Source: Lysobacter antibioticus (GTDB taxonomy: Bacteria > Pseudomonadota > Gammaproteobacteria > Xanthomonadales > Xanthomonadaceae). From it: a stretch of DNA of 60,432 bases. Position 1 is the stretch's first letter, and each line of letters opens with the position of its first letter. The stretch covers positions 1 to 60,432 of the forward strand of contig NZ_JMTZ01000036.1 in assembly GCF_000731095.1 (NCBI RefSeq). Direction: 5' to 3'. The notes under the pieces were generated by a model. The model searched no databases, had not been told where the DNA came from, and saw nothing but the letters and a program-made list of their open reading frames with translations. Shown here piece by piece: positions 18,127-31,176 of the stretch. The position numbers were made by a program, and so were the translations under genes.

Positions 18127-19185
18127 GTGAACGTCGTTATCGTCGATGACCAAACGTCCGCGCGGACCATGTTGCGCCACATCATCGAGGACATCGCGTC
18201 CGAGTTGTCGGTGCACGATTTCGGCGAGCCCGAGGCCGCGTTGGCGTGGTGCGAAACGCACCAGCCCGATCTGTTGCTGCTCGACTATCGTATGCCGGGC
18301 ATCGACGGGCTGGAGTTCGCGCGCCGTTTCCGCCGCCTGCCGATGCACCGGGACATCCCGATCATCCTGGTGACGGTGGTCGGCGACGAACCGGTGCGCC
18401 AGGCCGCACTCGAAGCCGGTGTGATCGATTTCCTGGTCAAGCCGGTGCGCCCGCGCGAGCTGCGTGCGCGTTGCCGTAACCTGTTGCAGTTGCGCCAGCA
18501 GTCCGAGAACGTCAAACAGCGGGCCCTGTCGCTCGAACAGCGGCTGCTGTCGAGCATGCACGAGGTCGAGGAGCGCGAGCGCGAGACCTTGTCGCGACTG
18601 GCCCGCGCCATCGAATACCGCGATGCCGGCACCAGCGCCTACCTGGAGCGGATGTCGCACATCGCCGGCCTGATCGCCGAGCAGTTGGGCATGTTCGAGG
18701 ACGAGATCCGGGTCATCGAGATGGCCGCGCCGCTGCACGACATCGGCAAGATCGCCATTCCCGACGCGGTCCTGATGAAGCCCGGCCCGCTGACCGAGGA
18801 GGAGACGGCGGTCATGCGCCGCCACCCCAAGATCGGCTACGAACTGCTCAGCGGCAGCCAAAACCGGTTCATCCAGGCTGGGGCCCTGATCGCCTTGCGC
18901 CACCACGAGCGCTACGATGGCAGCGGCTACCCGGACGGGCTGGTCGGGGACGATATTCCCCTGGAAGCCCGGATCGTGGCGGTCGCAGACGTGTTCGACG
19001 CCCTGATTTCGCCGCGTCCCTACAAAAAAGCCTGGGACGTGGAGGAGGCATTGGGGTATATGTACGCTCAGCGCGGTCGTTTGTTCGATCCACGTTGCGT
19101 GGACGCCCTGATCCGCAGCCGGGCCCGGCTCGACGAAATCTGCGATCGTTATTCGGCCAGCTTCCCCCGTCCCGGCTTGGAGTAG
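18127..19185 (+). CDS. rpfG: RpfG-type response regulator, HD-GYP c-di-GMP phosphodiesterase
   Basis: Output protein of the DSF quorum-sensing two-component system. When phosphorylated by RpfC it degrades cyclic di-GMP. The 352-residue protein has an N-terminal receiver domain (VDD at 6-8, phospho-acceptor D53 in LLLDYRMPG). The C-terminal HD-GYP domain has H204-D205 in LHDIGKIAIPD and HHERYDGSGYP at 259-269, so the catalytic and GYP motifs are intact. It starts with GTG at 18127. Its stop is 3 bases before the rpfC start, so the two are very probably co-transcribed. Xanthomonas campestris has rpfH between them; here there is none. Confidence 0.95.
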   Translation: MNVVIVDDQTSARTMLRHIIEDIASELSVHDFGEPEAALAWCETHQPDLLLLDYRMPGIDGLEFARRFRRLPMHRDIPIILVTVVGDEPVRQAALEAGVIDFLVKPVRPRELRARCRNLLQLRQQSENVKQRALSLEQRLLSSMHEVEERERETLSRLARAIEYRDAGTSAYLERMSHIAGLIAEQLGMFEDEIRVIEMAAPLHDIGKIAIPDAVLMKPGPLTEEETAVMRRHPKIGYELLSGSQNRFIQAGALIALRHHERYDGSGYPDGLVGDDIPLEARIVAVADVFDALISPRPYKKAWDVEEALGYMYAQRGRLFDPRCVDALIRSRARLDEICDRYSASFPRPGLE

Positions 19186-19188
19186 CCG

Positions 19189-21357
19189 ATGGCTTCCACC
19201 CTGCGCGTGGTCAAGGAGCGCCTCTCGAACCGCCCGGACAGCGAGCATGGGCAGGCGTTGGTGCGGCTGGTCATCGCCTGCCTGATCGTCGCCTACCTGC
19301 TGGGCCTGCAGGCCTTCGACCAGGACAGCGTGGCCACCCAGACCATGCTGTGGGTGATGTCGGCCGAATCGGTGGTCGGCCTGGGCCTGATGGCGGCGAT
19401 CGTGCGTTGGCCCGGGGTCTCGCACCTGCGCCGCTGGATCGGCATGCTCGCCGACTATTCGACCCTGGCGATGCTGATGTCGCTGGACGCGCCCTCGCTG
19501 GCGCCGCTGTACGTGATCGTGCTGTGGGTAACCATCGGCAACGGCCTGCGCTACGGCACCACCTACCTCTACACCGCCGCGTCCCTGGCCGGCGCCTCGT
19601 TCCTGGCGGTGATCCTCAAGAACGACTACTGGCGCGGCCAGCCCTATCTGTCGACGGGCCTGTGGCTGGGCCTGGTGGCGATCCCGGCCTACCTGTCCTC
19701 GTTGCTGCGCAGCCTGCAGAAGGCGACCGAGGACGCCCGCCGCGCCAACGAGGCCAAGAGCCGCTTCCTGGCCAACATGAGCCATGAGTTGCGCACGCCG
19801 CTCAACGGCATCATCGGCATGGCCGAACTCATGCACGGCACGCGGCTGGCGCCGGACCAGCGCGAATACGCCGACGTCATCCACGCCTCGGCGCAGTCGC
19901 TGCTGTTGCTGGTCAACGACGTGCTCGACATTTCGGCGATCGAGGCCGGCAAGCTGCAGCGCCGCGACATCGATTTCAACCTGCAGGAAGTGATGAAGCG
20001 GCTGCAGAAGATGCTGCAACCGCTGGCCGCGGCGAAGGGGCTGACGCTCAAGGTCGACGTCGAGCAGGACGTGCCGGTGCGTCTCAACGGCGACAGCGCG
20101 CTGCTGACCCAGGTGCTGTTGAACCTGCTGCACAACGCGATCAAGTTCACCGAGAAGGGCGGGGTGTCGCTGGTCACCCGGCTGGTCGGCGGCGCCACCG
20201 GTCCCGGCACGCCCGGGATCGAGCGCCAGGTGCGCTTGCGCTTCTCGGTGCGCGACACCGGCATCGGCGTGCCGAGCGAGGACGTCGACCGCATCTTCCA
20301 GGCCTTCGAGCAGGTCGACAACGGCCCGACCCGCCGTTTCGGCGGCACTGGCCTGGGCACCACGATCGCCAAGACCCTGACCCAGTTGCTCGGCGGCGAG
20401 ATCGGCCTGGAAGCCAATCCCGGCGGCGGCAGCCATTTCTGGGTCGAGCTGCCGCTGCGCCTGGAAGAGGCCGCCCTGACCCAGCCCGATGCGCAGCAGG
20501 AGGGCAGCGGCAAGGTCATCTCGTTCGAGGACCCGTTCCTGCGCCACAAGACCCGGGTGCGCAGCCTGCGGGTGCTGATCGCCGACGACCAGTCGGCCAA
20601 CCGCACTGTGCTGACCCGCATCCTGGAGCGCGCCGGTCACCGCGTGCAGGCCGCCAACGACGGCGAACAGGCCCTGGACCAGCTCGAGCTCGGCCAGTTC
20701 GACCTGGCCGTGCTCGACATGCACATGCCCGGCCTCAGCGGCCTGGACGTGATCCGGCAACTGCGTTTCATGCAGGCCGGCAACGGCCGCCGCACGCCGA
20801 CCATCATCCTCAGCGCCGATGCGACCCTGCAGGCCTCGGAAGCGGCCAGCGAAGCCGGCGCGATGGCGTTCCTGACCAAGCCCATCGTGGTCGGGCGCCT
20901 GCTCGAAACCATCGCCGACGTGGTCGATTCGCAGCGCATGCCGGCGGTGCGCGCGATCAGCGACGTCAGCCGTCCGCTGACCAACCCGGCGGTGTTGGCC
21001 GAACTGGCCGAAATGGGTTTGGGCGATCAGTTCCTGCGCGATTTCGTCGAGCAGTGTTTGAAAGACGCGCAGTCCTGCCAGACCGACCTGGAAGCGGCGG
21101 CGGTGGTGGCGCGTTGGGACGAGTTCCGCGAGATCGCTCACGCCTACAAGGGCGTGGCGGAAAATCTCGGCGCGCACTCGATTGCGGAGCGCTGCTCGCA
21201 GGTCATGCGCGCAAGCGACGAAGTACTCGTTCGCGAGTGTCCGAAACTGGTCGTGGACCTCGCGACGCAATTGTCGGCGGTGGCCGACGTCAGCCGTCAG
21301 GAAGTGGCGCGCCTCAGTCGCGGCAACCGCGGCAAGGACGTCCCCGACGTTTCTTGA
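19189..21357 (+). CDS. rpfC: RpfC-type hybrid sensor histidine kinase
   Basis: Inner-membrane receptor for the diffusible signal factor (a cis-2-unsaturated fatty acid). The 722-residue protein has a short N-terminal part containing PDSEHGQ (16-22), then about five membrane segments to residue 175. A histidine kinase core follows (H199 in [12 protein letters not shown]-box near [11 protein letters not shown] boxes [10 protein letters not shown] and [12 protein letters not shown]). Then come a receiver domain with D510 and a C-terminal Hpt domain with H651 ([13 protein letters not shown]). The relay H-D-H-D to RpfG is therefore complete. In Xanthomonas RpfC also binds and restrains RpfF. It converges on rpfF, with about 48 bp between their stop codons. 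Confidence 0.95.
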   Translation: MASTLRVVKERLSNRPDSEHGQALVRLVIACLIVAYLLGLQAFDQDSVATQTMLWVMSAESVVGLGLMAAIVRWPGVSHLRRWIGMLADYSTLAMLMSLDAPSLAPLYVIVLWVTIGNGLRYGTTYLYTAASLAGASFLAVILKNDYWRGQPYLSTGLWLGLVAIPAYLSSLLRSLQKATEDARRANEAKSRFLANMSHELRTPLNGIIGMAELMHGTRLAPDQREYADVIHASAQSLLLLVNDVLDISAIEAGKLQRRDIDFNLQEVMKRLQKMLQPLAAAKGLTLKVDVEQDVPVRLNGDSALLTQVLLNLLHNAIKFTEKGGVSLVTRLVGGATGPGTPGIERQVRLRFSVRDTGIGVPSEDVDRIFQAFEQVDNGPTRRFGGTGLGTTIAKTLTQLLGGEIGLEANPGGGSHFWVELPLRLEEAALTQPDAQQEGSGKVISFEDPFLRHKTRVRSLRVLIADDQSANRTVLTRILERAGHRVQAANDGEQALDQLELGQFDLAVLDMHMPGLSGLDVIRQLRFMQAGNGRRTPTIILSADATLQASEAASEAGAMAFLTKPIVVGRLLETIADVVDSQRMPAVRAISDVSRPLTNPAVLAELAEMGLGDQFLRDFVEQCLKDAQSCQTDLEAAAVVARWDEFREIAHAYKGVAENLGAHSIAERCSQVMRASDEVLVRECPKLVVDLATQLSAVADVSRQEVARLSRGNRGKDVPDVS

Positions 21358-21405
21358 CAGCATCCTGCCACGCGAGGCGCGTGGCAGGCCCCCCCCTGTA
21401 AGACA

Positions 21406-22317
21406 TCAGGCCAGCGCCAGCGCCGGCGCGGTCGCGCCGGCCCGGCGCTGCTGCGCACGCACCAGGCGTTCCATGGTCTTGAGCCCGCGATCGTTGAGGC
21501 GCATCGCCGCATCGACCCATTCGGTGGTCACCGACAGCAGCTCGTCCAGACTGACCGGACGGCAGGCCTGACGGACCGTGTTCATCGCCCGCAGGGCATT
21601 GCCCATGCGCTGGTTGCGCTTGATCTGCTCGGACGCCGCCTGCAAGCCGTAACCGCGCGGCACGACCTGGTCGACCACGCCCATGCGCAGCAGTTCTTCG
21701 ACCGGATAGACGCGGGCGTTGAGCATCATGCGTTCGGCCTGGACCGGGGTGACCCGGCGGGTCAGGAAGGTGTAGGCGCCCATGCCCGGGAACAGGTCGA
21801 ACAGCACCTCCGGGAAGCCCATGCCGGTGCCGGCCTCGGCGATGATGGTGTGGCAGCACAGCGCGGCCTCGAAGCCGCCGCCGAGCGCATCGCCCTGGAT
21901 CACCGCGATGCTGTGGACCCGGTCTTCGTGCAACTGATAAAGATTGAAGGCGACTTCGATGCACAGGCATGCGTACTCGAGCAGGCGCTGGCGGTTGCCG
22001 CTGCGGATCATGCGCGAGAACAGCGCCAGGTCGCCGCCCAGGTTGAACACGTCGGCGTCGGAAGCAAGCACGAAATGGCGGATGCCGGCGCGCGGATCGC
22101 AATCGGAAGCCAGTTCGCGGCGAATGCGTTCCTGCGCGCGCTTCATGTCGTGCAGCAGGTGCTCGGAGAAGCAAGGCGAGTAGGGCGCGTCCTGTCCATG
22201 GACGTGATTGGCGGGCTGGGCGTGCATATAGCCCCAGTCGGTACCGCTGGCCGGGTCGGCGACATGGCGGAACAGGGCGGGGACATTCGCGATTGGCAGA
22301 CGGGCGGACATGGACAT
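21406..22317 (-). CDS. rpfF: RpfF, DSF synthase (enoyl-CoA hydratase/thioesterase fold)
   Basis: Makes the DSF family signal from a 3-hydroxyacyl-ACP by dehydration and thioester cleavage. The 303-residue crotonase-fold protein carries GGGFEAAL with E150 and GFPEVLFDLFPGMG with E170. Their 20-residue spacing matches the two catalytic glutamates of known RpfF (E141 and E161 in Xanthomonas). The start at 22317 follows TAGGAGT; a second in-frame ATG two codons on (22311) is possible. It is convergent with rpfC and on the same strand as rpfB, which is the usual arrangement. Confidence 0.95.
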   Translation of the reverse strand: MSMSARLPIANVPALFRHVADPASGTDWGYMHAQPANHVHGQDAPYSPCFSEHLLHDMKRAQERIRRELASDCDPRAGIRHFVLASDADVFNLGGDLALFSRMIRSGNRQRLLEYACLCIEVAFNLYQLHEDRVHSIAVIQGDALGGGFEAALCCHTIIAEAGTGMGFPEVLFDLFPGMGAYTFLTRRVTPVQAERMMLNARVYPVEELLRMGVVDQVVPRGYGLQAASEQIKRNQRMGNALRAMNTVRQACRPVSLDELLSVTTEWVDAAMRLNDRGLKTMERLVRAQQRRAGATAPALALA

Positions 22318-22491
22318 GGCGGACTCCTAAAGGACGGGTGGCGGGTCGGGATACCCGCGTTTCGATGCTACACCTCGCCCAGGCATCGTTCAGACAAGGT
22401 TCGGCCTTCGTCCTGGCGCATTCATTTCCGGCACAAAACCGGGGCTGGACCCAAACGCGAATCGGGGCTGGGGCCGGCCCGGGCGGACACG

Positions 22492-22518
22492 AAAAAGGCC
22501 CCTCGGGGAGGGGCCTTC
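22492..22518 (-). terminator. rpfB terminator
   Basis: On the minus strand AAGGCCCCT pairs with AGGGGCCTT around a 5-base loop, followed by a run of T. It lies about 40 bp after the rpfB stop and upstream of rpfF, so rpfB and rpfF are likely separate transcripts or only partly read through. Confidence 0.85.
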
Positions 22519-22555
22519 GGGAGCGGCGCCAGGGCGCCGGTTCGTGCCGCGGGGC

Positions 22556-24229
22556 TTACTTGGGCGCGTCGCGCAGCTCGCGGCGCAGGATCTTGCCGAC
22601 GTTGGTCTTGGGCAGCTCGGTGCGGAACTCGACGAACTTGGGGTGCTTGTAGCCGGTCAGGTTGATCCGGGCATGCGCCTTGACGTCCTCGGCGGTCAGC
22701 GCCTGATCCTTCTTCACGATCACGACCTTCACCGCTTCGCCGGACTTGTCGTCGGGCACGCCCACCGCGGCCACTTCGAGCACGCCCGGCATCATCGCGA
22801 TCACGTCCTCGATCTCGTTCGGATACACGTTGAAGCCCGACACCAGGATCATGTCCTTCTTGCGGTCGACGATGTAGAAGAAACCCTGCTCGTCCATGCG
22901 CGCCATGTCGCCGGTGTGCAGCCAGCCGTCGTCGTCGATGACGTTGGCGGTTTCCTCGGGGCGCTGCCAATAGCCCTTCATGACCTGCGGGCCCTTGATG
23001 CACAGCTCGCCGACTTCGCCGATGCCGAGCTTGTTGTTGTTCTCGTCCTTGACGCAGGCGTCCGTCGAGGAGATCGGCAGGCCGATCGAGCCGTTGTACT
23101 CGGCCAGGTCCATCGGATTGATGCACGCCGCCGGCGAGGTCTCGGTGAGGCCGTAGGCTTCGACCAGGGTGATGCCGGTGACTTGCTTCCAGCGATCGGC
23201 GACCGCGCGCTGCACGGCCATGCCGCCGCCGAGGGTCAGGTGCAGATGCGAGAAATCGACCTCGTCGAAACCCGGCGTGTTGAGCAGGCCGTTGAACAAG
23301 GTGTTGACGCCGGTGATCGCGGTGAACGGCGTTTTCTTCAGTTCCTTGACGAAGGCCGGCATGTCGCGCGGATTGGTGATCATGTGGTTGAGGCCGCCGA
23401 ACTTCATGAAGACCAGTCCGTTCGCCGTCAACGCGAAGATGTGGTACAGCGGCAGCGCGGTGATGATGATCTCGTGGCCGGGCTTGGCGTTGGCGCCGAC
23501 CCAGGCCGCGGCCTGCTGCATGTTCGCGACCAGGTTGCGATGGGTCAGCATCGCGCCCTTGGCCACGCCGGTGGTGCCGCCGGTGTACTGCAGGAAGGCG
23601 ATGTCGTCCGGCGAGATCTCGATCTCCGGCAGCTTGTGCATCTGCCCGAGGGTGAGGGTGTCGCGGAAACGCACCGCGCCGGGGATGTCGTAGTCCGGCA
23701 CCATCTTCTTGACGTACTTCAGCACGAAGTTCATCACCGGGCCCTTGAGCCCGCCGATCATGTCGCCCAGGCCGGTGCTGATGACCTGCTTGACCTGGGT
23801 CTGGCCGACCACTTCCTGCACGGTCTTGCCGAAGTTGTCGAGCACGAAGATCACCGCCGCGCCGGAGTCGTCGAGCTGATGCTTGAGCTCGCGCGCGGTG
23901 TACATCGGATTGGTGTTGACCACGGTCAGGCCGGCGCGCAACACGCCGAAGGTCGCGATCGGATACTGCAGGCAGTTGGGCATCATGATCGCGACGCGAT
24001 CGCCCTTCTTGAGCTTGAGTTCGCCGAGCAGATACGCGGCGAACTGCGCGCTGAGCCGGTCGATGTCGCCGTAGGTCAGTACCTTGCCGAAATTGGAGAA
24101 GGCGGGACGGTCGCGATAATTTTCGATGGCGTTTTCCAGCACCGATACGATGGACGGGAACTCGTCCACGTCGATCTGCGCCGGCACGCCTTCAGGATAC
24201 TGAGCAAGCCACGGTCGTTCGAAACTCAT
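22556..24229 (-). CDS. rpfB: RpfB, long-chain fatty acyl-CoA ligase
   Basis: Activates long-chain fatty acids with ATP and CoA. In Xanthomonas RpfB is linked to DSF turnover and fatty acid supply. The 557-residue protein belongs to the ANL adenylate-forming family: the P-loop motif YTGGTTGVAKGAMLTH, the A5/A8 regions (EAYGLTETSP, WLHTGDMARMDEQGFFYIVDRKKDMI) and the C-terminal lysine motif (LPKTNVGKILRRELR) are all visible. The start is preceded by AGAGGGGATCGCG. It is upstream of rpfF on the same strand, with a strong terminator between them. Confidence 0.94.
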   Translation of the reverse strand: MSFERPWLAQYPEGVPAQIDVDEFPSIVSVLENAIENYRDRPAFSNFGKVLTYGDIDRLSAQFAAYLLGELKLKKGDRVAIMMPNCLQYPIATFGVLRAGLTVVNTNPMYTARELKHQLDDSGAAVIFVLDNFGKTVQEVVGQTQVKQVISTGLGDMIGGLKGPVMNFVLKYVKKMVPDYDIPGAVRFRDTLTLGQMHKLPEIEISPDDIAFLQYTGGTTGVAKGAMLTHRNLVANMQQAAAWVGANAKPGHEIIITALPLYHIFALTANGLVFMKFGGLNHMITNPRDMPAFVKELKKTPFTAITGVNTLFNGLLNTPGFDEVDFSHLHLTLGGGMAVQRAVADRWKQVTGITLVEAYGLTETSPAACINPMDLAEYNGSIGLPISSTDACVKDENNNKLGIGEVGELCIKGPQVMKGYWQRPEETANVIDDDGWLHTGDMARMDEQGFFYIVDRKKDMILVSGFNVYPNEIEDVIAMMPGVLEVAAVGVPDDKSGEAVKVVIVKKDQALTAEDVKAHARINLTGYKHPKFVEFRTELPKTNVGKILRRELRDAPK

Positions 24230-24487
24230 CGCGATCCCCTCTCTAATCGCTCATCGATTCTGGCCGCCGGCCCGCTGTGTGCGCTGCCGTACGGTATTTT
24301 CTCGATTGGAGCATAGGCTCTACTGACTGGCAAGGCGATGCTGCGAAGGGCGGTGCGGACATTGTCCGCGGCCTTGCCGACCTGTCACGATGGCGCTACG
24401 AGGGGGCGCGCGAACGGTCGTGCGAAGCGGCCACCGCCGCCGGCGAAAGGACTGCGGCAAGGGGACTGCGGTAAAGGGAGGTTTCCG

Positions 24488-24979
24488 GTGAATAGTGCGA
24501 ACAGTCGCGAGAATGGGATCGCCGTGCGGCGAAAATCGAGCCTCGGGCCGCCATGGCGCCGGTTCGTGCTGGCGGCGGTCCTGGCGTTGTCGTCGACGGC
24601 CTGCGGCCGCGACCCGCCCGAGCAGCGCCTGCGCGACTCGGTGACGCAATTCCAGGCCGCGATCGAGCAACGCGACGCACCGGCCCTGCAGGAGTGGCTG
24701 GCGACCGATTTCGTCGGCCCCGAAGGACTGGACCGCGAAGGCGCGCGCCGGCTCGCGGTCGGCAGTTTCCTGCGCTATCGGCAACTCGGCGTGACGGTCG
24801 GCCCGCTCGACATCGCCATGCAGCCCGACCACGCGACCGTACGTTTCAGCGCGGCATTGACCGGCGGCTCCGGCCAGCCCCTGCCCGAGGCGGCCCGGTT
24901 GTACGAAGTGGAGACCGGCTGGCGCGAGGACGACGGCGACTGGCGTATGACTTCGGCGCGCTGGAGCGCGAAGCTGTAG
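24488..24979 (+). CDS. Putative lipoprotein, NTF2-like
   Basis: A 163-residue protein not assigned to a known function. The GTG at 24488 is preceded by AAGGGAGG. A basic stretch and hydrophobic segment end in a lipobox LSSTAC with C39, so export and lipid anchoring are predicted. The mature part (RDSVTQFQAAIEQRDAPALQEWLATDFVG... DWRMTSARW) has the pattern of an NTF2/SnoaL-like alpha+beta fold. It is divergent from rpfB and convergent with acnA. Whether it takes part in DSF signalling is unknown. Confidence 0.75.
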   Translation: MNSANSRENGIAVRRKSSLGPPWRRFVLAAVLALSSTACGRDPPEQRLRDSVTQFQAAIEQRDAPALQEWLATDFVGPEGLDREGARRLAVGSFLRYRQLGVTVGPLDIAMQPDHATVRFSAALTGGSGQPLPEAARLYEVETGWREDDGDWRMTSARWSAKL

Positions 24980-25044
24980 TCCGCGAGCGTTCCGCGGCGC
25001 CGGGGCGATGCCCCGGCAAGCGCAAGCAGGACCCCGGATACGAC

Positions 25045-25102
25045 GAGAGCGGCCGAAGCCGCTCTCGCAGGTGCCGGTGGCCGTAAGGCCGGGCGTTTTT
25101 CG
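25045..25102. terminator. Hairpins with T-run between lipoprotein gene and acnA relic
   Basis: A perfect 9-bp hairpin GAGAGCGGC/GCCGCTCTC (25045-25066) is followed by a GC-rich imperfect hairpin around GGCCGTAAGGCC and TTTTT at 25098-25102. The second part can end plus-strand transcripts of the lipoprotein gene. On the minus strand the first hairpin has a TTCG loop. Confidence 0.5.
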
Positions 25103-25118
25103 TTCGTGCCGGCGCCGA

Positions 25119-25178
25119 TCAAGCCGCCTTGCGTGCCGCCAACTGGCGCAGCACGTAATGCAGGATGCCGCCGTGGCG
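25119..25178 (-). pseudogene. Relic of an acnA 3' end
   Basis: Read on the minus strand this encodes RHGGILHYVLRQLAARKAA followed by TGA, identical in protein to the last 19 residues of the intact acnA about 156 bp away. The DNA differs at 6 bases in 5 codons, every one synonymous. Homology stops sharply upstream, where the aligned codon is AGC instead of TTC. No start or other part of a gene is present, so this is a fragment. Confidence 0.88.
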
Positions 25179-25183
25179 GCTGA

Positions 25184-25248
25184 AGAGCGACGCTAACGCG
25201 CCACGGGCGCGTGTCGCTCTGAAGGCCGATAGCCGTGGGGCTATCGGC
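25184..25248. repeat. Two strong hairpins between acnA and its relic
   Basis: AGAGCGAC (25184) pairs with GTCGCTCT (ends 25220) with a further GC-rich inner stem, and GCCGATAG pairs with CTATCGGC at 25225-25248. Neither is followed by a T-run on the minus strand. They lie just downstream of acnA and could stabilise the 3' end of its mRNA. Confidence 0.6.
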
Positions 25249-25274
25249 GGGTCTTCCGCTCGGTCAATTGCTGC

Positions 25275-28073
<2,799 letters not shown>

Positions 28074-28484
28074 GTCGGTGGAGCTCCTTTGGTACGGCTG
28101 GCGTGCCGCTGGGGCGGCACGGAGGCTGGCGCGCCTGGGGGTATGGGCGCGGTGGCTGGCGATGGCGCCGATTATCGCTTTATCGGGTTCAGGAAGCGTG
28201 CAGACCATGGTCGCAAGCGCGCTACAGCGTTCCACCCCAAGCGTATGGACGGATCGCGCAAAGCCTTGCGCGGCGAGGGGCCGGCACACCCTCCGCGTTG
28301 CCGCGAAAGCCCTTTGAAGGCAAAATACGCGGTCGAGGCCGTGCCCTTCGTGGGCGCCCGCGGCCTTGCCTCCCAGCAACTCGCCACCAGCAACTCGCCA
28401 CGTAAGTCCGAACGCGCCGGTCGCGGCGGCGGACCCACGCAGCCAGTGCCACGTCTTTACCGCTTCACTCCGACGGGAATCTCC
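28074..28484. other. Divergent intergenic region acnA-acnB
   Basis: This 411-bp region must hold the promoters of both aconitase genes. On the minus strand a GATAAT box at 28171-28176 could be a -10 element for acnA, but no convincing -35 accompanies it. A direct repeat of AGCAACTCGCCAC lies at about 28376-28402. I see no gene here. Confidence 0.5.
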
Positions 28485-31073
28485 ATGCTCTCCAGCTATC
28501 GCCAACACGTTGCCGAGCGCGCCGCGCTGGGCATTCCGCCGCTGCCCCTGACCGCCCAGCAGACCGCCGAGGTCATCGAGCTGCTGAAAGCGCCGCCGGC
28601 GGGCGAGGGAGAGTTCCTGCTCGACCTGATCACCCAGCGCGTGCCGGCGGGCGTCGACGACGCCGCCAAGGTCAAGGCCTCGTACCTTGCCGCGGTCGCC
28701 TTCGGCACCGAGAAGAACGCGCTGATCAGCCGCGAACGCGCGACCGAACTGCTCGGCACCATGCTCGGCGGCTACAACATCCATCCGCTGGTCGAACTGC
28801 TCGACGACGCACAGGTCGGCACCATCGCCGCCGAAGCGTTGAAGAAGACCCTGCTGATGTTCGACGCTTTCCACGACGTCCAGGACAAGGCCGAGGCCGG
28901 CAATGCCAACGCCAAGTCGGTGCTGCAGAGCTGGGCCGACGCGGAATGGTTCACCAGCCGTCCGGAAGTGCCGGAAAGCCTGACCATCACCGTGTTCAAG
29001 GTGACCGGCGAGACCAATACCGACGACCTGTCGCCGGCGCCCGACGCGACCACGCGCCCGGACATCCCGATGCACGCCCTGGCGATGCTCAAGAACGCCC
29101 GCGACGGCATCGTGCCGGAAGAAGACGGCAAGCGCGGCCCGATCGCCTTCATCGAATCGCTGAAGGACAAGGGCCACCTGGTCGCCTACGTCGGCGACGT
29201 GGTCGGTACCGGTTCGAGCCGCAAGTCGGCCACCAACTCGGTGCTGTGGTTCACCGGCGAAGACATCCCCTTCATCCCGAACAAGCGCTTCGGCGGCGTG
29301 TGCCTGGGTTCGAAGATCGCGCCGATCTTCTACAACACCATGGAAGACGCCGGCGCGTTGCCGATCGAACTCGACGTGTCGCAGATGAACATGGGCGACG
29401 TGGTCGAGCTGCGTCCCTACGACGGCAAGGCCATCAAGGACGGCCAGGTCATCGCCGAGTTCGCGCTCAAGTCCGACGTGCTGCTCGATGAAGTGCGCGC
29501 CGGCGGCCGCATCCCGCTGATCGTCGGCCGCGGCCTCACCGCCAAGGCGCGCGAAGCGCTGGGCCTGCCTGCCTCGACCCTGTTCCGCCTGCCGCAGAAC
29601 CCGGCCGACACCGGCAAGGGCTATTCGCTGGCGCAGAAGATGGTCGGCCGCGCCTGCGGCTTGCCGGAGGGCGAAGGCGTGCGTCCGGGCACCTATTGCG
29701 AGCCGAAGATGACCTCGGTGGGTTCGCAGGACACCACCGGCCCGATGACCCGCGACGAGCTCAAGGACCTGGCCTGCCTCGGCTTCTCGGCCGACCTGGT
29801 GATGCAGTCGTTCTGCCACACCGCGGCCTATCCGAAGCCGGTCGACGTCAAGACCCACCACACCCTGCCGGAGTTCATCTCCAACCGCGGCGGCATCTCG
29901 CTGCGCCCGGGCGACGGCGTGATCCACAGCTGGCTCAACCGCATGCTGATGCCCGACACCGTCGGCACCGGCGGCGACTCGCACACCCGCTTCCCGGTCG
30001 GCATCTCGTTCCCGGCCGGCTCCGGCCTGGTCGCGTTCGCCGCGGCCACCGGCGTCATGCCGCTGGACATGCCGGAATCGGTGCTGGTGCGCTTCAAGGG
30101 CGAAATGCAGCCCGGCGTGACCCTGCGTGACCTGGTCAACGCGATTCCGTTGGCTGCGATCAAGTCCGGCCTGCTGACCGTCGCCAAGCAGGGCAAGAAG
30201 AACATCTTCTCCGGCCGCATCCTCGAGATCGAAGGCCTGCCGCAGTTGAAGGTCGAGCAGGCGTTCGAGCTGTCCGACGCCTCGGCCGAACGTTCGGCCG
30301 CCGGCTGCACGGTCAAGCTCGACAAGGAACCGATCATCGAATACCTCACCAGCAACATCACGCTGCTGAAGTGGATGATCGCCGAGGGCTACGCCGATCC
30401 GCGTTCGCTCGCCCGCCGCATCAAGGCGATGGAAGGCTGGCTGGCCAACCCGCAACTGCTGGAAGGCGACGCCGATGCCGACTACGCCGCGGTGATCGAG
30501 ATCGATCTGAACCAGATTGTCGAGCCGATCGTGGCGTGCCCGAACGACCCCGACGACGTCAAGACGCTGTCGGACGTGGCCGGCGCGGTCATCGACGAAG
30601 TCTTCATCGGTTCGTGCATGACGAATATTGGTCATTTCCGGGCTGCGGCCAAGCTGCTCGAAGGCAAGCGCGACATCCCGACCCGCCTGTGGGTCGCGCC
30701 GCCGACCAAGATGGACGCGTCCGAGCTGACCAAGGAAGGCCATTACGGCACCTTCGGCACCGCCGGCGCGCGCATGGAAATGCCGGGCTGCTCGCTGTGC
30801 ATGGGCAACCAGGCGCAGGCGCGCGAAGGCGCGACCGTGTTCTCGACCAGCACCCGCAACTTCCCGAACCGTCTCGGCCGCAACACCAACGTCTACCTGG
30901 GCTCGGCGGAACTGGCGGCGATCTGCTCGCGCCTGGGTCGCATCCCGACCCGCGAGGAGTACATGGCGGACGTCGGCGTGCTCAAGGCCGACGGCGACAA
31001 GATCTACCGCTACATGAACTTCGATCAGATCGAAGACTACAAGACGGTCGCCGACACGGTGGCCGCGGCCTGA
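28485..31073 (+). CDS. acnB: Aconitate hydratase B (bifunctional with 2-methylisocitrate dehydratase)
   Basis: Main TCA-cycle aconitase of many proteobacteria, which can also act on 2-methylisocitrate. The 862-residue protein has the AcnB layout: an N-terminal HEAT-like domain from [16 protein letters not shown], the swivel domain placed early ([12 protein letters not shown]), then the catalytic domains with cluster cysteines in [10 protein letters not shown] and [10 protein letters not shown]. The ATG at 28485 begins the conserved N-terminus. It is divergent from acnA and closed by a strong terminator. Confidence 0.96.
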   Translation: MLSSYRQHVAERAALGIPPLPLTAQQTAEVIELLKAPPAGEGEFLLDLITQRVPAGVDDAAKVKASYLAAVAFGTEKNALISRERATELLGTMLGGYNIHPLVELLDDAQVGTIAAEALKKTLLMFDAFHDVQDKAEAGNANAKSVLQSWADAEWFTSRPEVPESLTITVFKVTGETNTDDLSPAPDATTRPDIPMHALAMLKNARDGIVPEEDGKRGPIAFIESLKDKGHLVAYVGDVVGTGSSRKSATNSVLWFTGEDIPFIPNKRFGGVCLGSKIAPIFYNTMEDAGALPIELDVSQMNMGDVVELRPYDGKAIKDGQVIAEFALKSDVLLDEVRAGGRIPLIVGRGLTAKAREALGLPASTLFRLPQNPADTGKGYSLAQKMVGRACGLPEGEGVRPGTYCEPKMTSVGSQDTTGPMTRDELKDLACLGFSADLVMQSFCHTAAYPKPVDVKTHHTLPEFISNRGGISLRPGDGVIHSWLNRMLMPDTVGTGGDSHTRFPVGISFPAGSGLVAFAAATGVMPLDMPESVLVRFKGEMQPGVTLRDLVNAIPLAAIKSGLLTVAKQGKKNIFSGRILEIEGLPQLKVEQAFELSDASAERSAAGCTVKLDKEPIIEYLTSNITLLKWMIAEGYADPRSLARRIKAMEGWLANPQLLEGDADADYAAVIEIDLNQIVEPIVACPNDPDDVKTLSDVAGAVIDEVFIGSCMTNIGHFRAAAKLLEGKRDIPTRLWVAPPTKMDASELTKEGHYGTFGTAGARMEMPGCSLCMGNQAQAREGATVFSTSTRNFPNRLGRNTNVYLGSAELAAICSRLGRIPTREEYMADVGVLKADGDKIYRYMNFDQIEDYKTVADTVAAA

Positions 31074-31099
31074 TCGGCCGGCGGTAAACCGAGAAACGA

Positions 31100-31127
31100 A
31101 AAACCCCGGCTCAGGCCGGGGTTTTTT
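31100..31127 (+). terminator. acnB terminator
   Basis: AAACCCCGGC and GCCGGGGTTT pair around a TCAG loop and are followed by further T residues. It lies about 30 bp after the acnB stop. Confidence 0.93.
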
Positions 31128-31176
31128 GTTGGGCGCGGCCGGCACGGTTCAAACCGCATGCGACGCATCTGCCCCT

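Noticed and set aside
17989-21363. Long minus-strand open frame opposite rpfG and rpfC
   Set aside because: Same antisense effect of high GC; the plus strand has complete two-component proteins.
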